From Actinoplanes sp. M2I2 (lineage in GTDB: Bacteria; Actinomycetota; Actinomycetes; Mycobacteriales; Micromonosporaceae), in NCBI RefSeq assembly GCF_023544445.1, contig NZ_JALPVJ010000005.1:644241-708240 (forward strand): a stretch of 64,000 nt of DNA. The letters are read 5' to 3'. This document shows positions 17,887 to 26,296 of this stretch, one piece after another. The notes below the pieces were generated by a model, which saw only the letters and a list, made by a program, of their open reading frames with translations, did not search any database and was not told the origin of the DNA. The position numbers were made by a program, and so were the translations under genes. Every line of letters begins with the position of its first letter. The stretch's first letter is position 1.

Positions 17887-19815
17887 ATGCCCGTCGTGCC
17901 TCATCGGATCACGCGAGCGACGCTGTCGGCCGCCCTCGTCGCCGGCTCGACCGCGCTCGCGCTGAGTGCCCCGGCCCCGGCCTCCGCCATCGACCTGGCG
18001 GTTCCGCTCGACATCGCCTCGTTCGGCGACATCGTCGTCAGCGGCGACACCGGGCGGATCTTCATCACCGATCCGGCGGGCGGCAAGCTGATCACCACCG
18101 ACTTCGCCGGCGTGGTCAAGAGCACGGCCGCGAACCTGCCCGGGATCAGCAGCCTGCTGCTCGCGGGGAACGGCGACGTCTACGCCGCATCCCCCGCCGA
18201 GAATTCGATCTACGCCTTCAACCGGAGCGGCACGCGGATCGCCACCTATCGGGCTCCCGGCGACATCCGGCCGGCCACCCTGGCCGAGACCGGGGGCACG
18301 TTGTGGTTCGGCGAGGCGGACGGCGGTCTGGGCCGGCTCGACCGCGACGGCGAAGTGGACGAATGGACGCCCGACGTCACCAGCACGCCGTTCGACGAGG
18401 CCCCGATTCTGGCCTCCCGGGGCAAACTGATCGCCGCGGTCGATCCGTCGGCCACCACCGGCACTGTCACCGTCGTGGACGCCTCGACGGCCACCCCGGC
18501 CCCGGTGGCCGCCGCGAGCATCGGCCAGACCCGTGACCTGACCTTCAACGCCGACGGCAGCCGTCTCGTCGTCGCCGGCCCGCAGGGCCTGGCCCGCGCG
18601 GTGAAGCCCGCCGACCTCAGCACGATCCAGAATTACACCGCCGGCACCGACGGCGCCGCCGTCGCCGTGAAGCCGGACGGCACCGTCGCGGTCGGCCTCG
18701 GCGGGACGACGAGCAAGGCCGTCTCGGTCTTCGCGCCCGGCTCAGCCACGCCGACCCGGCAGTTCACTCTGCGGGGCACCGGCCCGCTGCAGCGCGGCGG
18801 GCTGGCCTGGGAGCCGGACGGCCCGCGGCTGTTCGGCGTCTCGGGCGGTGGCGGCAGCTACTCGCTGCAGATCCTGGACGACCCGGCCAAGCTGGCCACG
18901 TCGCTCCGGCTGACCGTGCCGGCCAAGGTGGTGCTGGGCCAGACCGCCACGATCACGGGGGTCTTCGCGCCGGTCCCGGCCGGCCTGCCCGTGGTGATCA
19001 CCCGCAAGGACTCCGCCGGCAGCCGCCGCGTCGGCCCGTCGACCGTACCGGCCACCGGCACGTTCCGGATCAGCGACAAGCCCACCCGGCCCGGCTCGGT
19101 CACCTACACCGCCGCGTTCGCCGGCGACGACGACTACTCACCGGTCACCGTCGTCAGATCCTTCCCGGTCGGCACTGTCCGGGCGACGACGCTCACGCTC
19201 GACCGCAACGGCAGCACCTACGCCGCCGGGTCGACGGTGACGTTCACCGCCAAGCTGGGCGCCACCCAGACCAACCGTACGGTGGAGATCTGGGCCGACC
19301 CCTACGGCGGCGACCTGCCCAACCGGCTGGTCCGCAAGGCGACGGCGAACAGCCGGGGCCTCGTGACGGCTTCGTTCAAGCTGACCCGCACCACCACCAT
19401 GTCGGCGATCTTCCGCGGCGACGCCTTCACCTCCGCCCGCACCGCCACCTCGAAGGTCGCCACCCGGGTCAGCGTGTCGGTCGCGCTCGACCGGCACTTC
19501 GGAACGGGAAAGATCGGCTCGGTGTCGTACCACTTCCTGCGTTCGAAAGTGAACCCGCGTTTCATCACCAGCATGTCGCCCTATCCGGGCCGGTCGGCCT
19601 ACCTCGAGATCGGCTATCACGACGGCAAGCAGTGGCGGACGTGGAAGTCGGCCTACTCGAAGCTGTACGACGGCAAGGCCTACAACGAGCTCACCGGCAC
19701 GCACACCGTCGGCCTGAAATACCGGGTACGCGCCTCCTACCTCAACGGCAAGTCCGGCGACACGGTGAACACCACCACCTACGGCGCCTACAAGTACTTC
19801 ACCTTCACCAAGTAG
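17887..19815 (+). CDS. Secreted beta-propeller plus Ig-like repeat protein
   Basis: 642 residues with a signal peptide (TLSAALVAGSTALALSAPAPASA). Residues ~40-340 are repeated short beta segments of a propeller (for example DVYAASPAENSIYAFNRSG, DLTFNADGSRLVVAG, RGGLAWEPDGPRLFGVSG). Residues ~345-540 hold two Ig-like adhesion-type domains (LRLTVPAKVVLGQTATITG; LTLDRNGSTYAAGSTVTF). The C-terminal ~100 residues are rich in Tyr/Lys/Trp (YFTFTK end) and resemble wall-associated tails. Similar proteins are common in actinomycetes as surface or extracellular proteins of unknown role. ATG 17887 places the signal peptide at the terminus. Confidence 0.75.
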   Translation: MPVVPHRITRATLSAALVAGSTALALSAPAPASAIDLAVPLDIASFGDIVVSGDTGRIFITDPAGGKLITTDFAGVVKSTAANLPGISSLLLAGNGDVYAASPAENSIYAFNRSGTRIATYRAPGDIRPATLAETGGTLWFGEADGGLGRLDRDGEVDEWTPDVTSTPFDEAPILASRGKLIAAVDPSATTGTVTVVDASTATPAPVAAASIGQTRDLTFNADGSRLVVAGPQGLARAVKPADLSTIQNYTAGTDGAAVAVKPDGTVAVGLGGTTSKAVSVFAPGSATPTRQFTLRGTGPLQRGGLAWEPDGPRLFGVSGGGGSYSLQILDDPAKLATSLRLTVPAKVVLGQTATITGVFAPVPAGLPVVITRKDSAGSRRVGPSTVPATGTFRISDKPTRPGSVTYTAAFAGDDDYSPVTVVRSFPVGTVRATTLTLDRNGSTYAAGSTVTFTAKLGATQTNRTVEIWADPYGGDLPNRLVRKATANSRGLVTASFKLTRTTTMSAIFRGDAFTSARTATSKVATRVSVSVALDRHFGTGKIGSVSYHFLRSKVNPRFITSMSPYPGRSAYLEIGYHDGKQWRTWKSAYSKLYDGKAYNELTGTHTVGLKYRVRASYLNGKSGDTVNTTTYGAYKYFTFTK

Positions 19816-19845
19816 CCGGCCCGGCCCTCCCTAGACTCGACAACC

Positions 19846-20157
19846 GTGATGAGACAACCGCGCCTCGAAATCGAGTACTGCACGCAGTGCCGCTGGCTGC
19901 TTCGAGCCGCGTGGACGGCTCAGGAGCTGCTCACCACGTTCCAGAAGGAACTGGGCGAGGTGGCGCTCGTGCCCGGAACGGGTGGGGTGTTCGAGATCCG
20001 GCTCGACGACGAGCTGCTCTGGTCACGCAAGGAGAGCGGCTTCCCGGAGTTGCCCGAGCTGAAGCGGCTGGTCCGCGATCGCGTCGCGCCCGGCCGGTCC
20101 CTCGGCCACACCGACCGGGCGAGCGACCGCGACGGGGCAGCGGCAGCGCCGGAGTAG
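19846..20157 (+). CDS. SelT/SelW/SelH (Rdx) family protein, cysteine form
   Basis: 103 residues. LEIEYCTQCRWLLRAAWTAQELL carries the family's CxxC redox motif near the N-terminus; in selenoprotein W the second cysteine is selenocysteine. GGVFEIRLDDELLWSRKESGFPELPELKRLVRD is the typical thioredoxin-like remainder. It is likely a small cytosolic thiol redox protein. GTG 19846 and ATG 19849 are both possible starts. Confidence 0.9.
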   Translation: MMRQPRLEIEYCTQCRWLLRAAWTAQELLTTFQKELGEVALVPGTGGVFEIRLDDELLWSRKESGFPELPELKRLVRDRVAPGRSLGHTDRASDRDGAAAAPE

Positions 20158-20172
20158 CACCGGCCGGGTGAC

Positions 20173-20913
20173 CTACCGGGTGAAGAGGACGTCGAGGTCG
20201 CGCTCGGCGAACAAGCGGTGATGCCACTCCTCGTTCAGGACGGTCAGGAGACATTTGCGGACGGGATAGGCCCGCGGCTCGGGCCAGCCGGGGCCCTCGA
20301 CCGGGACCGTGTCGGCGGCCAGCGACTCGTCGGTGAGCCCGTCGACGACCCGGCGGACCGTGGCCATCCGGTCGAGCCGCAGCGCGAGCGCCTCGTCGAG
20401 GCCGGGGCGCGCCGTCCGGTCGCGCGGCACCCCGGGGGTGTCGGGCATGCCGTCCCAGGGCAGGTCGAGCGCGTGCCAGGGCGACGGGTCGCCCAGGACG
20501 GCCCGCCCCACCCACGCGTCGGTCGCGAAGGCCAGGTGCCGCAGGGTCTCGATGAACGACCACTCGTCGTCCACCGACTCGTGCAACAGGTCCGGCGGCA
20601 GCTTGCGGGCCCGTTCGACCGTGCCCGCCCAGCGGCGCTCGACGATGTCCCACGCCTCGCGGAAGCCGGCCGGGTCGGCCGGCCGCATCTTGACCCGTTC
20701 CGGGTCGCGCCGGTCGAGCTCGGCCTCGACCAGCGGCGCCACGTCGACACCGTTGATCACCAGGTGGGAGATCTCGCCGTCGATGGAGACGTTGCCCAGG
20801 TAGACGCCGCGCATCACCGAGTCGAAGAAGTCGGTGTCGCGGAAGACGGAGCGACGCAGATCAACGTCGGTGAACCGGGAACCGCTCAGGTCCTCGTGCT
20901 GGAAGTCGGCCAT
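20173..20913 (-). CDS. DinB-family protein with pentapeptide-like N-terminus
   Basis: 246 residues. Residues ~1-45 resemble pentapeptide repeats (EDLSGSRFTDVDLRRSVFRDTDF). The rest is a DinB/YfiT-like four-helix bundle with SVDDEWSFIETLRHLAFATDAW (metal-ligand His), DEALALRLDRMATVRRVVDGL and LLTVLNEEWHHRLFAERDL (paired His). DinB-fold proteins are putative metal-dependent thiol transferases; no substrate is known for this group. The pentapeptide-plus-DinB layout recurs in actinomycetes. Confidence 0.85.
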   Translation of the reverse strand: MADFQHEDLSGSRFTDVDLRRSVFRDTDFFDSVMRGVYLGNVSIDGEISHLVINGVDVAPLVEAELDRRDPERVKMRPADPAGFREAWDIVERRWAGTVERARKLPPDLLHESVDDEWSFIETLRHLAFATDAWVGRAVLGDPSPWHALDLPWDGMPDTPGVPRDRTARPGLDEALALRLDRMATVRRVVDGLTDESLAADTVPVEGPGWPEPRAYPVRKCLLTVLNEEWHHRLFAERDLDVLFTR

Positions 20914-20929
20914 GTCAGCAGGCTAGAGC

Positions 20930-21748
20930 CTATTCAGGACGGTCGGCTTCCGTTATCCGGTGCCGCCCGATCGGAACGATCATCGGCGTGTGCGAGACCG
21001 GGTCGTCGACGAGCCGGCAGCGCATGCCGAAGACGTCCGCGATGACGTCCTCGGTCAGCACCTCCCGCGGCGCGCCGGCGGTGACGATCGCGCCGTCCTT
21101 CATCACCACGAGGTGGTCCGCGTAACGGAAGGCCAGATTGAGCTCGTGCAGCACGATCACGACGGTCGTGCCCTCGGCCTCGTTCAGATCGGTCAGCAGG
21201 TCGAGCACCTCGACCTGGTGGCTGATGTCGAGATAGGTGGTCGGCTCGTCGAGCAGCAGGATCCCGGTGCGCTGGGCCAGCGCCATCGCGATCCACACCC
21301 GCTGCCGCTGACCGCCCGAGAGCTCGTCGACCGGCCGGGCGGCCAGGTCGAGCGTGCCGGTCGCGGTGAGCGCCGCGGTGACCGCCTCGTCGTCGTCGCC
21401 GCTCCACCGCCGGAACCAGCCCTGATGCACGTGCCGGCCCCGGCTGACCAGGTCGGTCACCGTGATGCCGTCGGGCGCGATCGGGCCCTGCGGCAGGATG
21501 CCGAGCCGGGTCGCGACCTCGCGGCTGGGCGTCGAGTGGATCGACTTGCCGTCGAGCAGCACGTCTCCCGACGAGGCCGGCAGCAGGCGGGCCAGCCCGC
21601 GCAGGAAGGTCGACTTCCCGCACGCGTTGGGTCCCACGACGATGGTGACCTGGCCGGTCGGCACCGGCATGGTGAGGTCGCGGACCACGGCCCGTTCGCC
21701 GTATCCCAGCGACAGCCGATCGGCCTTCAGATCCACGGGCACGGTCAT
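20930..21748 (-). CDS. Iron-siderophore ABC transporter, ATP-binding protein
   Basis: 272 residues, FepC/FhuC-type ATPase. Walker A VGPNACGKSTFLRGL, signature DELSGGQRQRVWIAMAL, Walker B GILLLDEPTTYLDISHQ and switch His in VIVLHELN are all present. It powers uptake through the two permeases encoded upstream. The ATG at 21748 overlaps the permease stop (ATGA). GAGGAGG directly abuts that ATG, so the in-frame GTG at 21742 may be the real start. It is the last gene of the iron operon. Confidence 0.95.
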   Translation of the reverse strand: MTVPVDLKADRLSLGYGERAVVRDLTMPVPTGQVTIVVGPNACGKSTFLRGLARLLPASSGDVLLDGKSIHSTPSREVATRLGILPQGPIAPDGITVTDLVSRGRHVHQGWFRRWSGDDDEAVTAALTATGTLDLAARPVDELSGGQRQRVWIAMALAQRTGILLLDEPTTYLDISHQVEVLDLLTDLNEAEGTTVVIVLHELNLAFRYADHLVVMKDGAIVTAGAPREVLTEDVIADVFGMRCRLVDDPVSHTPMIVPIGRHRITEADRPE

Positions 21749-22776
21749 CCTCCTCGGCCGGAGCGGTTGGCCGTGGCGAGCAGCCACAGCAGGTAGGGGG
21801 CGCCGATGACACCGGTGACCACCCCGACGGGGAACTGCCGGGAGCCCAGCAGGTGCGACCCGATGAAGTCGGAGACGAGCACCAGCAGGGCGCCGACCAG
21901 GGCGGCCTGGATCAGCACGGGCCGGCCGCCGCCGACCAGGCGCGCGGCGATCGGGCCGGACATGAAGGCGACGAAGGCGATCGGCCCGGCCGCCGAGGTG
22001 GCCATGCCGGTCAGGCCGACAGCGGTGATCAGCAGGGCGAACCGGCCGGCCTGGACCCGGACGCCGAACGCCGTGGCCAGGTCGTCGCCGAGCTGCATGC
22101 CGGTGAGCATCCGGCCGAGGACCAGGGCGAGCGGCATCAGGATCAGCACGGCGACGGCGAGCGGCCCGATCTGGTCCCACGAGCGGCCGTTGACGCTGCC
22201 GGTCAGCCAGATCATCGCCTCGGCCGCGACCTTGACGTCCGAGCGGGTCAGAATGTACGAGGTGATGCTGGTCAGCACCGTGCCGATGCCGATGCCGACC
22301 AGGATGAAGCGGTAGCCGCCCACTCCCTTGCGCCACGAGAGCGCATAGATGAGCAGCGCGGTGAGCACGGCCCCGGCCAGCCCGGCGGCCGAGACGAGGC
22401 CCCCGTCGACGTGCAGCACCAGCACGGTCACCACCGCGGCGGTGGTCGCGCCCTGGCTCACCCCGACCACGTCGGGGCTGGCCAGCGGGTTGCGCAGCAA
22501 CTGCTGAAAGATCGCGCCGGCCAGCCCGAAGGCCAGCCCGGCGAGCGCCGAGACGGAGGCCCGGGGCAGACGCAGGTCGTGCATGATGTAGTCGACGCCG
22601 GCCGGGGTGGGCAGCCCCAGCAGCGAACGCACCACGTCGGGCAGCGAGATCTGGAAGTCGCCGTAGGACAGCGTCAGCGCGATCATCGCGATCACCGCGG
22701 CGGTCAGCCCGACCGCGACCCCTCGGGCCCGTGCCGCCTCCCGGCGCCGGGTCGCCGCGACCACCCCGGCGCTCAC
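21745..22776 (-). CDS. FecCD-type iron-siderophore permease (second)
   Basis: 343 residues, ~9-10 membrane segments. Family motifs are LRLPRASVSALAGLAFGLAGAIFQQLLRNPLASPDVVG, the GYRFILVGIGIGT stretch, and the C-terminal AAGPIAFVAFMSGPIAARLV, where many homologues have GLIVPHIAR. GTG 22776 overlaps the upstream permease stop by 4 nt, so translation is coupled. It forms a heterodimer with the other permease. Confidence 0.93.
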   Translation of the reverse strand: MSAGVVAATRRREAARARGVAVGLTAAVIAMIALTLSYGDFQISLPDVVRSLLGLPTPAGVDYIMHDLRLPRASVSALAGLAFGLAGAIFQQLLRNPLASPDVVGVSQGATTAAVVTVLVLHVDGGLVSAAGLAGAVLTALLIYALSWRKGVGGYRFILVGIGIGTVLTSITSYILTRSDVKVAAEAMIWLTGSVNGRSWDQIGPLAVAVLILMPLALVLGRMLTGMQLGDDLATAFGVRVQAGRFALLITAVGLTGMATSAAGPIAFVAFMSGPIAARLVGGGRPVLIQAALVGALLVLVSDFIGSHLLGSRQFPVGVVTGVIGAPYLLWLLATANRSGRGG

Positions 22777-23798
22777 AGCTCGGCCAGCTTCTCGCGACGG
22801 GCCATGGCCACGAAGATGGGCGCGCCGATGATCGCGGTGACGATGCCGACCTGCACCTCGCCGGGACGGGCGACGACGCGGCCGAGGACGTCGGCCAGGA
22901 GCAGCAGCAACGGCGCCAGCGCCATCGAGTAGGGCAGCAGCCACCGGTGGTCGGGCCCGGTGATCGACCGGGCGATGTGGGGAATGACCAGGCCGATGAA
23001 GACCAGCGGCCCGGCCATCGACGTGGCCGTGCCACAGAGCAGCACCACCGCGCCGGCCGCGACGAGTCGCGCGACGATCACGTTCTGGCCGAAGGAGGTG
23101 GCCACGTCGTCGCCCAGGGCCAGCGCGTTGAGCGCCCGGGCCGACCAGAGTGCGAGCAACGCCCCGGCGATCAGGAACGGCAGGCTCTGGACGGCGATGT
23201 CGGTGCCCCGGCCGGCCAGCGAGCCGACCTGCCAGAACCGGAACTGGTCGTAGGCGTCCACGTCGGTGATGAGCACGGCGGTGGTGAACGAGGTGAGCGC
23301 CGCCGTGACCGCCGCGCCGGCCAGGGCCAGCTTGACCGGGGTGGCGCCGCCGCGGCCGATGGACCCGACGGTATAGACCAGCACCGAGGTCACCGCGGCG
23401 CCGAGGAAGCCGAACCAGACGTACCCGGTCAGGTTGGTGATGCCCAGGAAGCTGATCGCGACGACGATGAACAACCCGGCGCCGGCGTTGACGCCGAGGA
23501 TGCCCGGGTCGGCCAGCGGGTTGCGGGTGACGCCCTGGATGACCGCGCCGGCCAGCCCGAACGCGGCCCCGGCGAGCAGGCCGACGATCGTCCGGGGAAG
23601 GCGGGACTGGGTGACGATCAGGTCTTCGGTGGAGTTCGGGTCCGGGTTGACGAGGGCGTGCAGCACCGTGCCGAAGGGCACGTCACGGGCGCCGACGGCA
23701 AGGCTCAGCAGCGCGGCACCCGCGAGGGCCGCCGCGATCACCACCAAGCCGGTGGTGAGCACGACGGCCCGGCGGTGCCGGATGGTCGTCTCCGGCAC
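22773..23798 (-). CDS. FecCD-type iron-siderophore permease (first)
   Basis: 341 residues with multiple membrane segments. SRLPRTIVGLLAGAAFGLAGAVIQGVTRNPLADPGILGVNAGAG is the diagnostic family block, with LVFIGLVIPHIARSITGPDHRWLLPYS near the end. It starts 6 bp after the binding-protein gene and overlaps the second permease. With its partner it forms the membrane channel for ferric siderophore. Confidence 0.95.
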   Translation of the reverse strand: MPETTIRHRRAVVLTTGLVVIAAALAGAALLSLAVGARDVPFGTVLHALVNPDPNSTEDLIVTQSRLPRTIVGLLAGAAFGLAGAVIQGVTRNPLADPGILGVNAGAGLFIVVAISFLGITNLTGYVWFGFLGAAVTSVLVYTVGSIGRGGATPVKLALAGAAVTAALTSFTTAVLITDVDAYDQFRFWQVGSLAGRGTDIAVQSLPFLIAGALLALWSARALNALALGDDVATSFGQNVIVARLVAAGAVVLLCGTATSMAGPLVFIGLVIPHIARSITGPDHRWLLPYSMALAPLLLLLADVLGRVVARPGEVQVGIVTAIIGAPIFVAMARREKLAEL

Positions 23799-23804
23799 CG
23801 GTGG

Positions 23805-24815
23805 TCAGCCGAGAGCGCCGGCCAGCAGCGGCGTGACCTGGTCGACGGCGTAGGACAGGCCGCCGACCGACGCGCTGGAGAACGCGTTGGAGATGTCCTT
23901 GTTGTCCATGTAGGCCACGTGCCCGGCCTTCACCGAGGGCACCGCCTGGAACAGCTTGTCGCCCTTGACCTGGTCCAGCGTCGACTGGATCAGGAACACG
24001 ACGGTCAGGTCGGCGTTCGCCAGGTCGAGCTGCTCGTTGGAGAGCGGGATGTAGAAGGAGTCCTTCTTCAGGGCCTCGACCGCCGGGGCGTTCTTGAAGC
24101 CGAGCTTGGTCAGGAAGTCGACCCGGCCGTCACCGGTGACGTAGGCGCCCCAGCCCTCGCCGGTGCGGGCCACCGCGGCGACGGTCGCGTCCTTGAACTT
24201 GGGGTTGGCGGCCGCGGCGGCGGTGAACTTGGCGTCCAGGTCGGTCTTGAGCTTGGCCGCCTCGGTCTGCTTGCCCAGCGCCTTACCGACCATGTCGAGC
24301 TGCTGCTCCCAGGTCGTCAGGTACATCTCGCCGCCCTTGGGGACGTCGACCACCGGGACGCCGAGCTTGGCCAGCTGGTCGTGGCGGGCCTTGTCGCCGC
24401 TGGAGCGGGTGTCGAGGATCAGGTCGGGCTTGAGGGCCGCCACCTTCTCCATGTCGACCTCGAGGGTGCCCAGGGTCTCCGGCTTGGTCGTGTACTTGCC
24501 GGCGTTCCAGGGGCCCTGGCCCTCGCCGCCGAACGCCAGCCAGTCGGCCGCACCCACCGGCTGCACGCCGAGCGAGAGCGCGACGTCGGCGTCGCTCCAG
24601 CCCAGAGCGACCACGCGCTCGGGCTGCTGGCTGACCGTCACGTCGCCGAAGGCGGTGGTGATGGTGACGGGGAACTGCGAGGCCGCCGAGGAGGCCGTGG
24701 CGGGGGGCGCGTCGTTGTCTTCCGTGCCGCTCGTCGAGCAACCGGAGAGGGCCACGACGGCACCGAGGACGGCCACCGGCAGCAGCCGGCGCGCGCGGGA
24801 GAACGGTAGACGCAT
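23805..24815 (-). CDS. Iron-siderophore substrate-binding lipoprotein
   Basis: 336 residues. A lipoprotein signal peptide ends in the lipobox ALSGC (lipidated Cys26), followed by an Asp/Ser/Ala-rich linker and a periplasmic-binding fold of the FepB/FecB class (QQPERVVALGWSDADVALSLGVQPVGA, KPDLILDTRSSGDKARHDQLAKLGVPVV). It would capture ferric siderophore at the outer membrane face for the two permeases. First gene of the operon, directly downstream of an iron box. No siderophore biosynthesis gene lies in the window, so it may import a xenosiderophore or one made elsewhere. Confidence 0.95.
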   Translation of the reverse strand: MRLPFSRARRLLPVAVLGAVVALSGCSTSGTEDNDAPPATASSAASQFPVTITTAFGDVTVSQQPERVVALGWSDADVALSLGVQPVGAADWLAFGGEGQGPWNAGKYTTKPETLGTLEVDMEKVAALKPDLILDTRSSGDKARHDQLAKLGVPVVDVPKGGEMYLTTWEQQLDMVGKALGKQTEAAKLKTDLDAKFTAAAAANPKFKDATVAAVARTGEGWGAYVTGDGRVDFLTKLGFKNAPAVEALKKDSFYIPLSNEQLDLANADLTVVFLIQSTLDQVKGDKLFQAVPSVKAGHVAYMDNKDISNAFSSASVGGLSYAVDQVTPLLAGALG

Positions 24816-24844
24816 GAAGGCTCCATCGAGATTAAAGCAAGATC

Positions 24845-24863
24845 AAAGGTGAGCCTAACCTAA
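24845..24863 (-). promoter_or_regulatory. IdeR/DtxR-type iron box
   Basis: Read on the minus strand the site is TTAGGTTAGGCTCACCTTT, which matches the DtxR/IdeR/DmdR consensus (TTAGGTTAGGCTAACCTAA) at 17 of 19 positions. It lies ~30 bp before the binding-protein start, where bound Fe2+-regulator would block transcription. Iron-replete repression of the whole uptake operon is therefore expected. Confidence 0.88.
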
Positions 24864-24900
24864 CGACCACCACCATATCCGCAAGCCAGAGCCGTCCAGG

Positions 24901-26280
24901 TCACATTTCCGTACGTCCCGCGAGATGGGCGGCGGCGGCGATCGTGGCCGCGTACTGGACGCCGACCAGCCGGCGGATCTCGATCGGCTCGAGCTCGGCC
25001 ACCCGCGCGTCCTCGGCCAGCCACTCCGCGTACCGCTGCTCCACCTCGGTCAGAGCGGCGCGGAGCTTTCCGCGGACATTGCCCACGGCGGCCTCGCCCC
25101 GCAGCGCGCGCCGCAGGATGCCGCCGTAGCGCAACCGCCACTCGTGGACGTTGAGGGCCAGCGAGTTGGCCTCGGCCACCGTGGCCGGACGGTCGGAGGC
25201 GGCCTCCTTGCTGCGGGCCAGCCGGGCCGGGCCGGTGCGCTCGAGCATCGCGGCGTAGAAGCGCGCGGCCCGCCAGAACGGCGAGGCCGGGGCCAGCAGG
25301 TGGCCTTCGACCGAGGCCAGCGTACGGGTCAGGAGCTCGGCCAGGTCGGTGATCCCGACCGCGTTGGCGGCCAGCGCCTCGGCATAGCCGACCCCCGCGC
25401 CGGAGGTGTCCCCGGAGCGCGTGTCCAACCAGTAGGGCAGCTCACTGACCAGCATGAACGAGCCCCACTGGCCCGAATACCAGGTGGTGCTGCCGCCCTC
25501 GAAGACCCACGGCTCGTTGCGGGCCATCGTGCGCTCGTAGACGGTGGCCAGCGGCGTGGCCTCGTAGATCGCGTCGTCGAGCAGCACCAGGTCGGGCGCC
25601 TCGGGCTCGCCGCGGTCGAGCGGGATGCCGAGGTGCTCGGGAATCCGCTGCAGGATCGGGTGCAGCTCCGGCTCGGCCCGGCTGAGCCAGTAGTACGCGC
25701 CCCCGAGCTCACTGTTGTGCAGCGAGGCGATGAGCGCCGGCCGGTGCGCGTCGATCAGCCGCATGAGCGCCTGCGTCTCGGGGATCGGCTCGTCGAAGTA
25801 CGCGTCGCCGTGGTTGACCGGGAACGTCCACTCGACCTGGTCGCGCCCGGCCGGGCGGTAGAAGTGCTCGGCGTAGTGGGCCCGGGTGAACGGGCCACCC
25901 AGCCACCCCTCGTTGAGCCGCAGCCCGTCCGGGTCGGCGCAGTCCACGATCCGCCACCGATGGCCGAGCCGCGCGCGCAGCCCGGGATCGGCGCAGAGCC
26001 GTTCAGCCAGGTGCAGCGCCGTCAGGCCGCCGATCGGCTCGTTGGGATGCGGCAGGCCGAACGCCAGGGCCTCGGGGGCCCCGGCGTCGTCGTGCTCGAT
26101 CGTCAGGCACCACAGCGGGTTGCCCTGCTGGGAGCTGCCGCACCGCCGCAACGAGGCAATGCCGGGGTGACGATCCGCGATCCGCCGGAGCCCGGCGTGC
26201 AGGTCGTCGACCCCGGCGAACGCCGGATAGGCCGGCACGGTCTCGATCTCGGCGAGCAGCCAGGCGGGAAGGTTGTCCAC
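24901..26280 (-). CDS. M14-family zinc carboxypeptidase-like protein
   Basis: 459 residues. A zinc-ligand pair His-x-x-Glu is seen in GLPHPNEPIGGL near residue 77, with the third ligand probably His in IASLHNSELGGAYYW near residue 187. The start MDNLPAWLLAEIETVPAYPAF and WRIVDCADPDGLRLNEGW fit M14 peptidases. A long helical C-terminal region (residues ~300-459) is unusual relative to minimal carboxypeptidases. No signal peptide is seen, so it is probably cytosolic. It starts 16 nt after the FtsX-type permease gene and could be cotranscribed with that exporter. Confidence 0.85.
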   Translation of the reverse strand: MDNLPAWLLAEIETVPAYPAFAGVDDLHAGLRRIADRHPGIASLRRCGSSQQGNPLWCLTIEHDDAGAPEALAFGLPHPNEPIGGLTALHLAERLCADPGLRARLGHRWRIVDCADPDGLRLNEGWLGGPFTRAHYAEHFYRPAGRDQVEWTFPVNHGDAYFDEPIPETQALMRLIDAHRPALIASLHNSELGGAYYWLSRAEPELHPILQRIPEHLGIPLDRGEPEAPDLVLLDDAIYEATPLATVYERTMARNEPWVFEGGSTTWYSGQWGSFMLVSELPYWLDTRSGDTSGAGVGYAEALAANAVGITDLAELLTRTLASVEGHLLAPASPFWRAARFYAAMLERTGPARLARSKEAASDRPATVAEANSLALNVHEWRLRYGGILRRALRGEAAVGNVRGKLRAALTEVEQRYAEWLAEDARVAELEPIEIRRLVGVQYAATIAAAAHLAGRTEM

Positions 26281-26296
26281 CCGGCCATCTTCCTCG

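Noticed and set aside
21749..23035. Long minus-strand frame continuous with the iron ABC ATPase
   Set aside because: It is the shadow of the FecCD permease genes in another frame, and the ATPase has a normal start at 21748.
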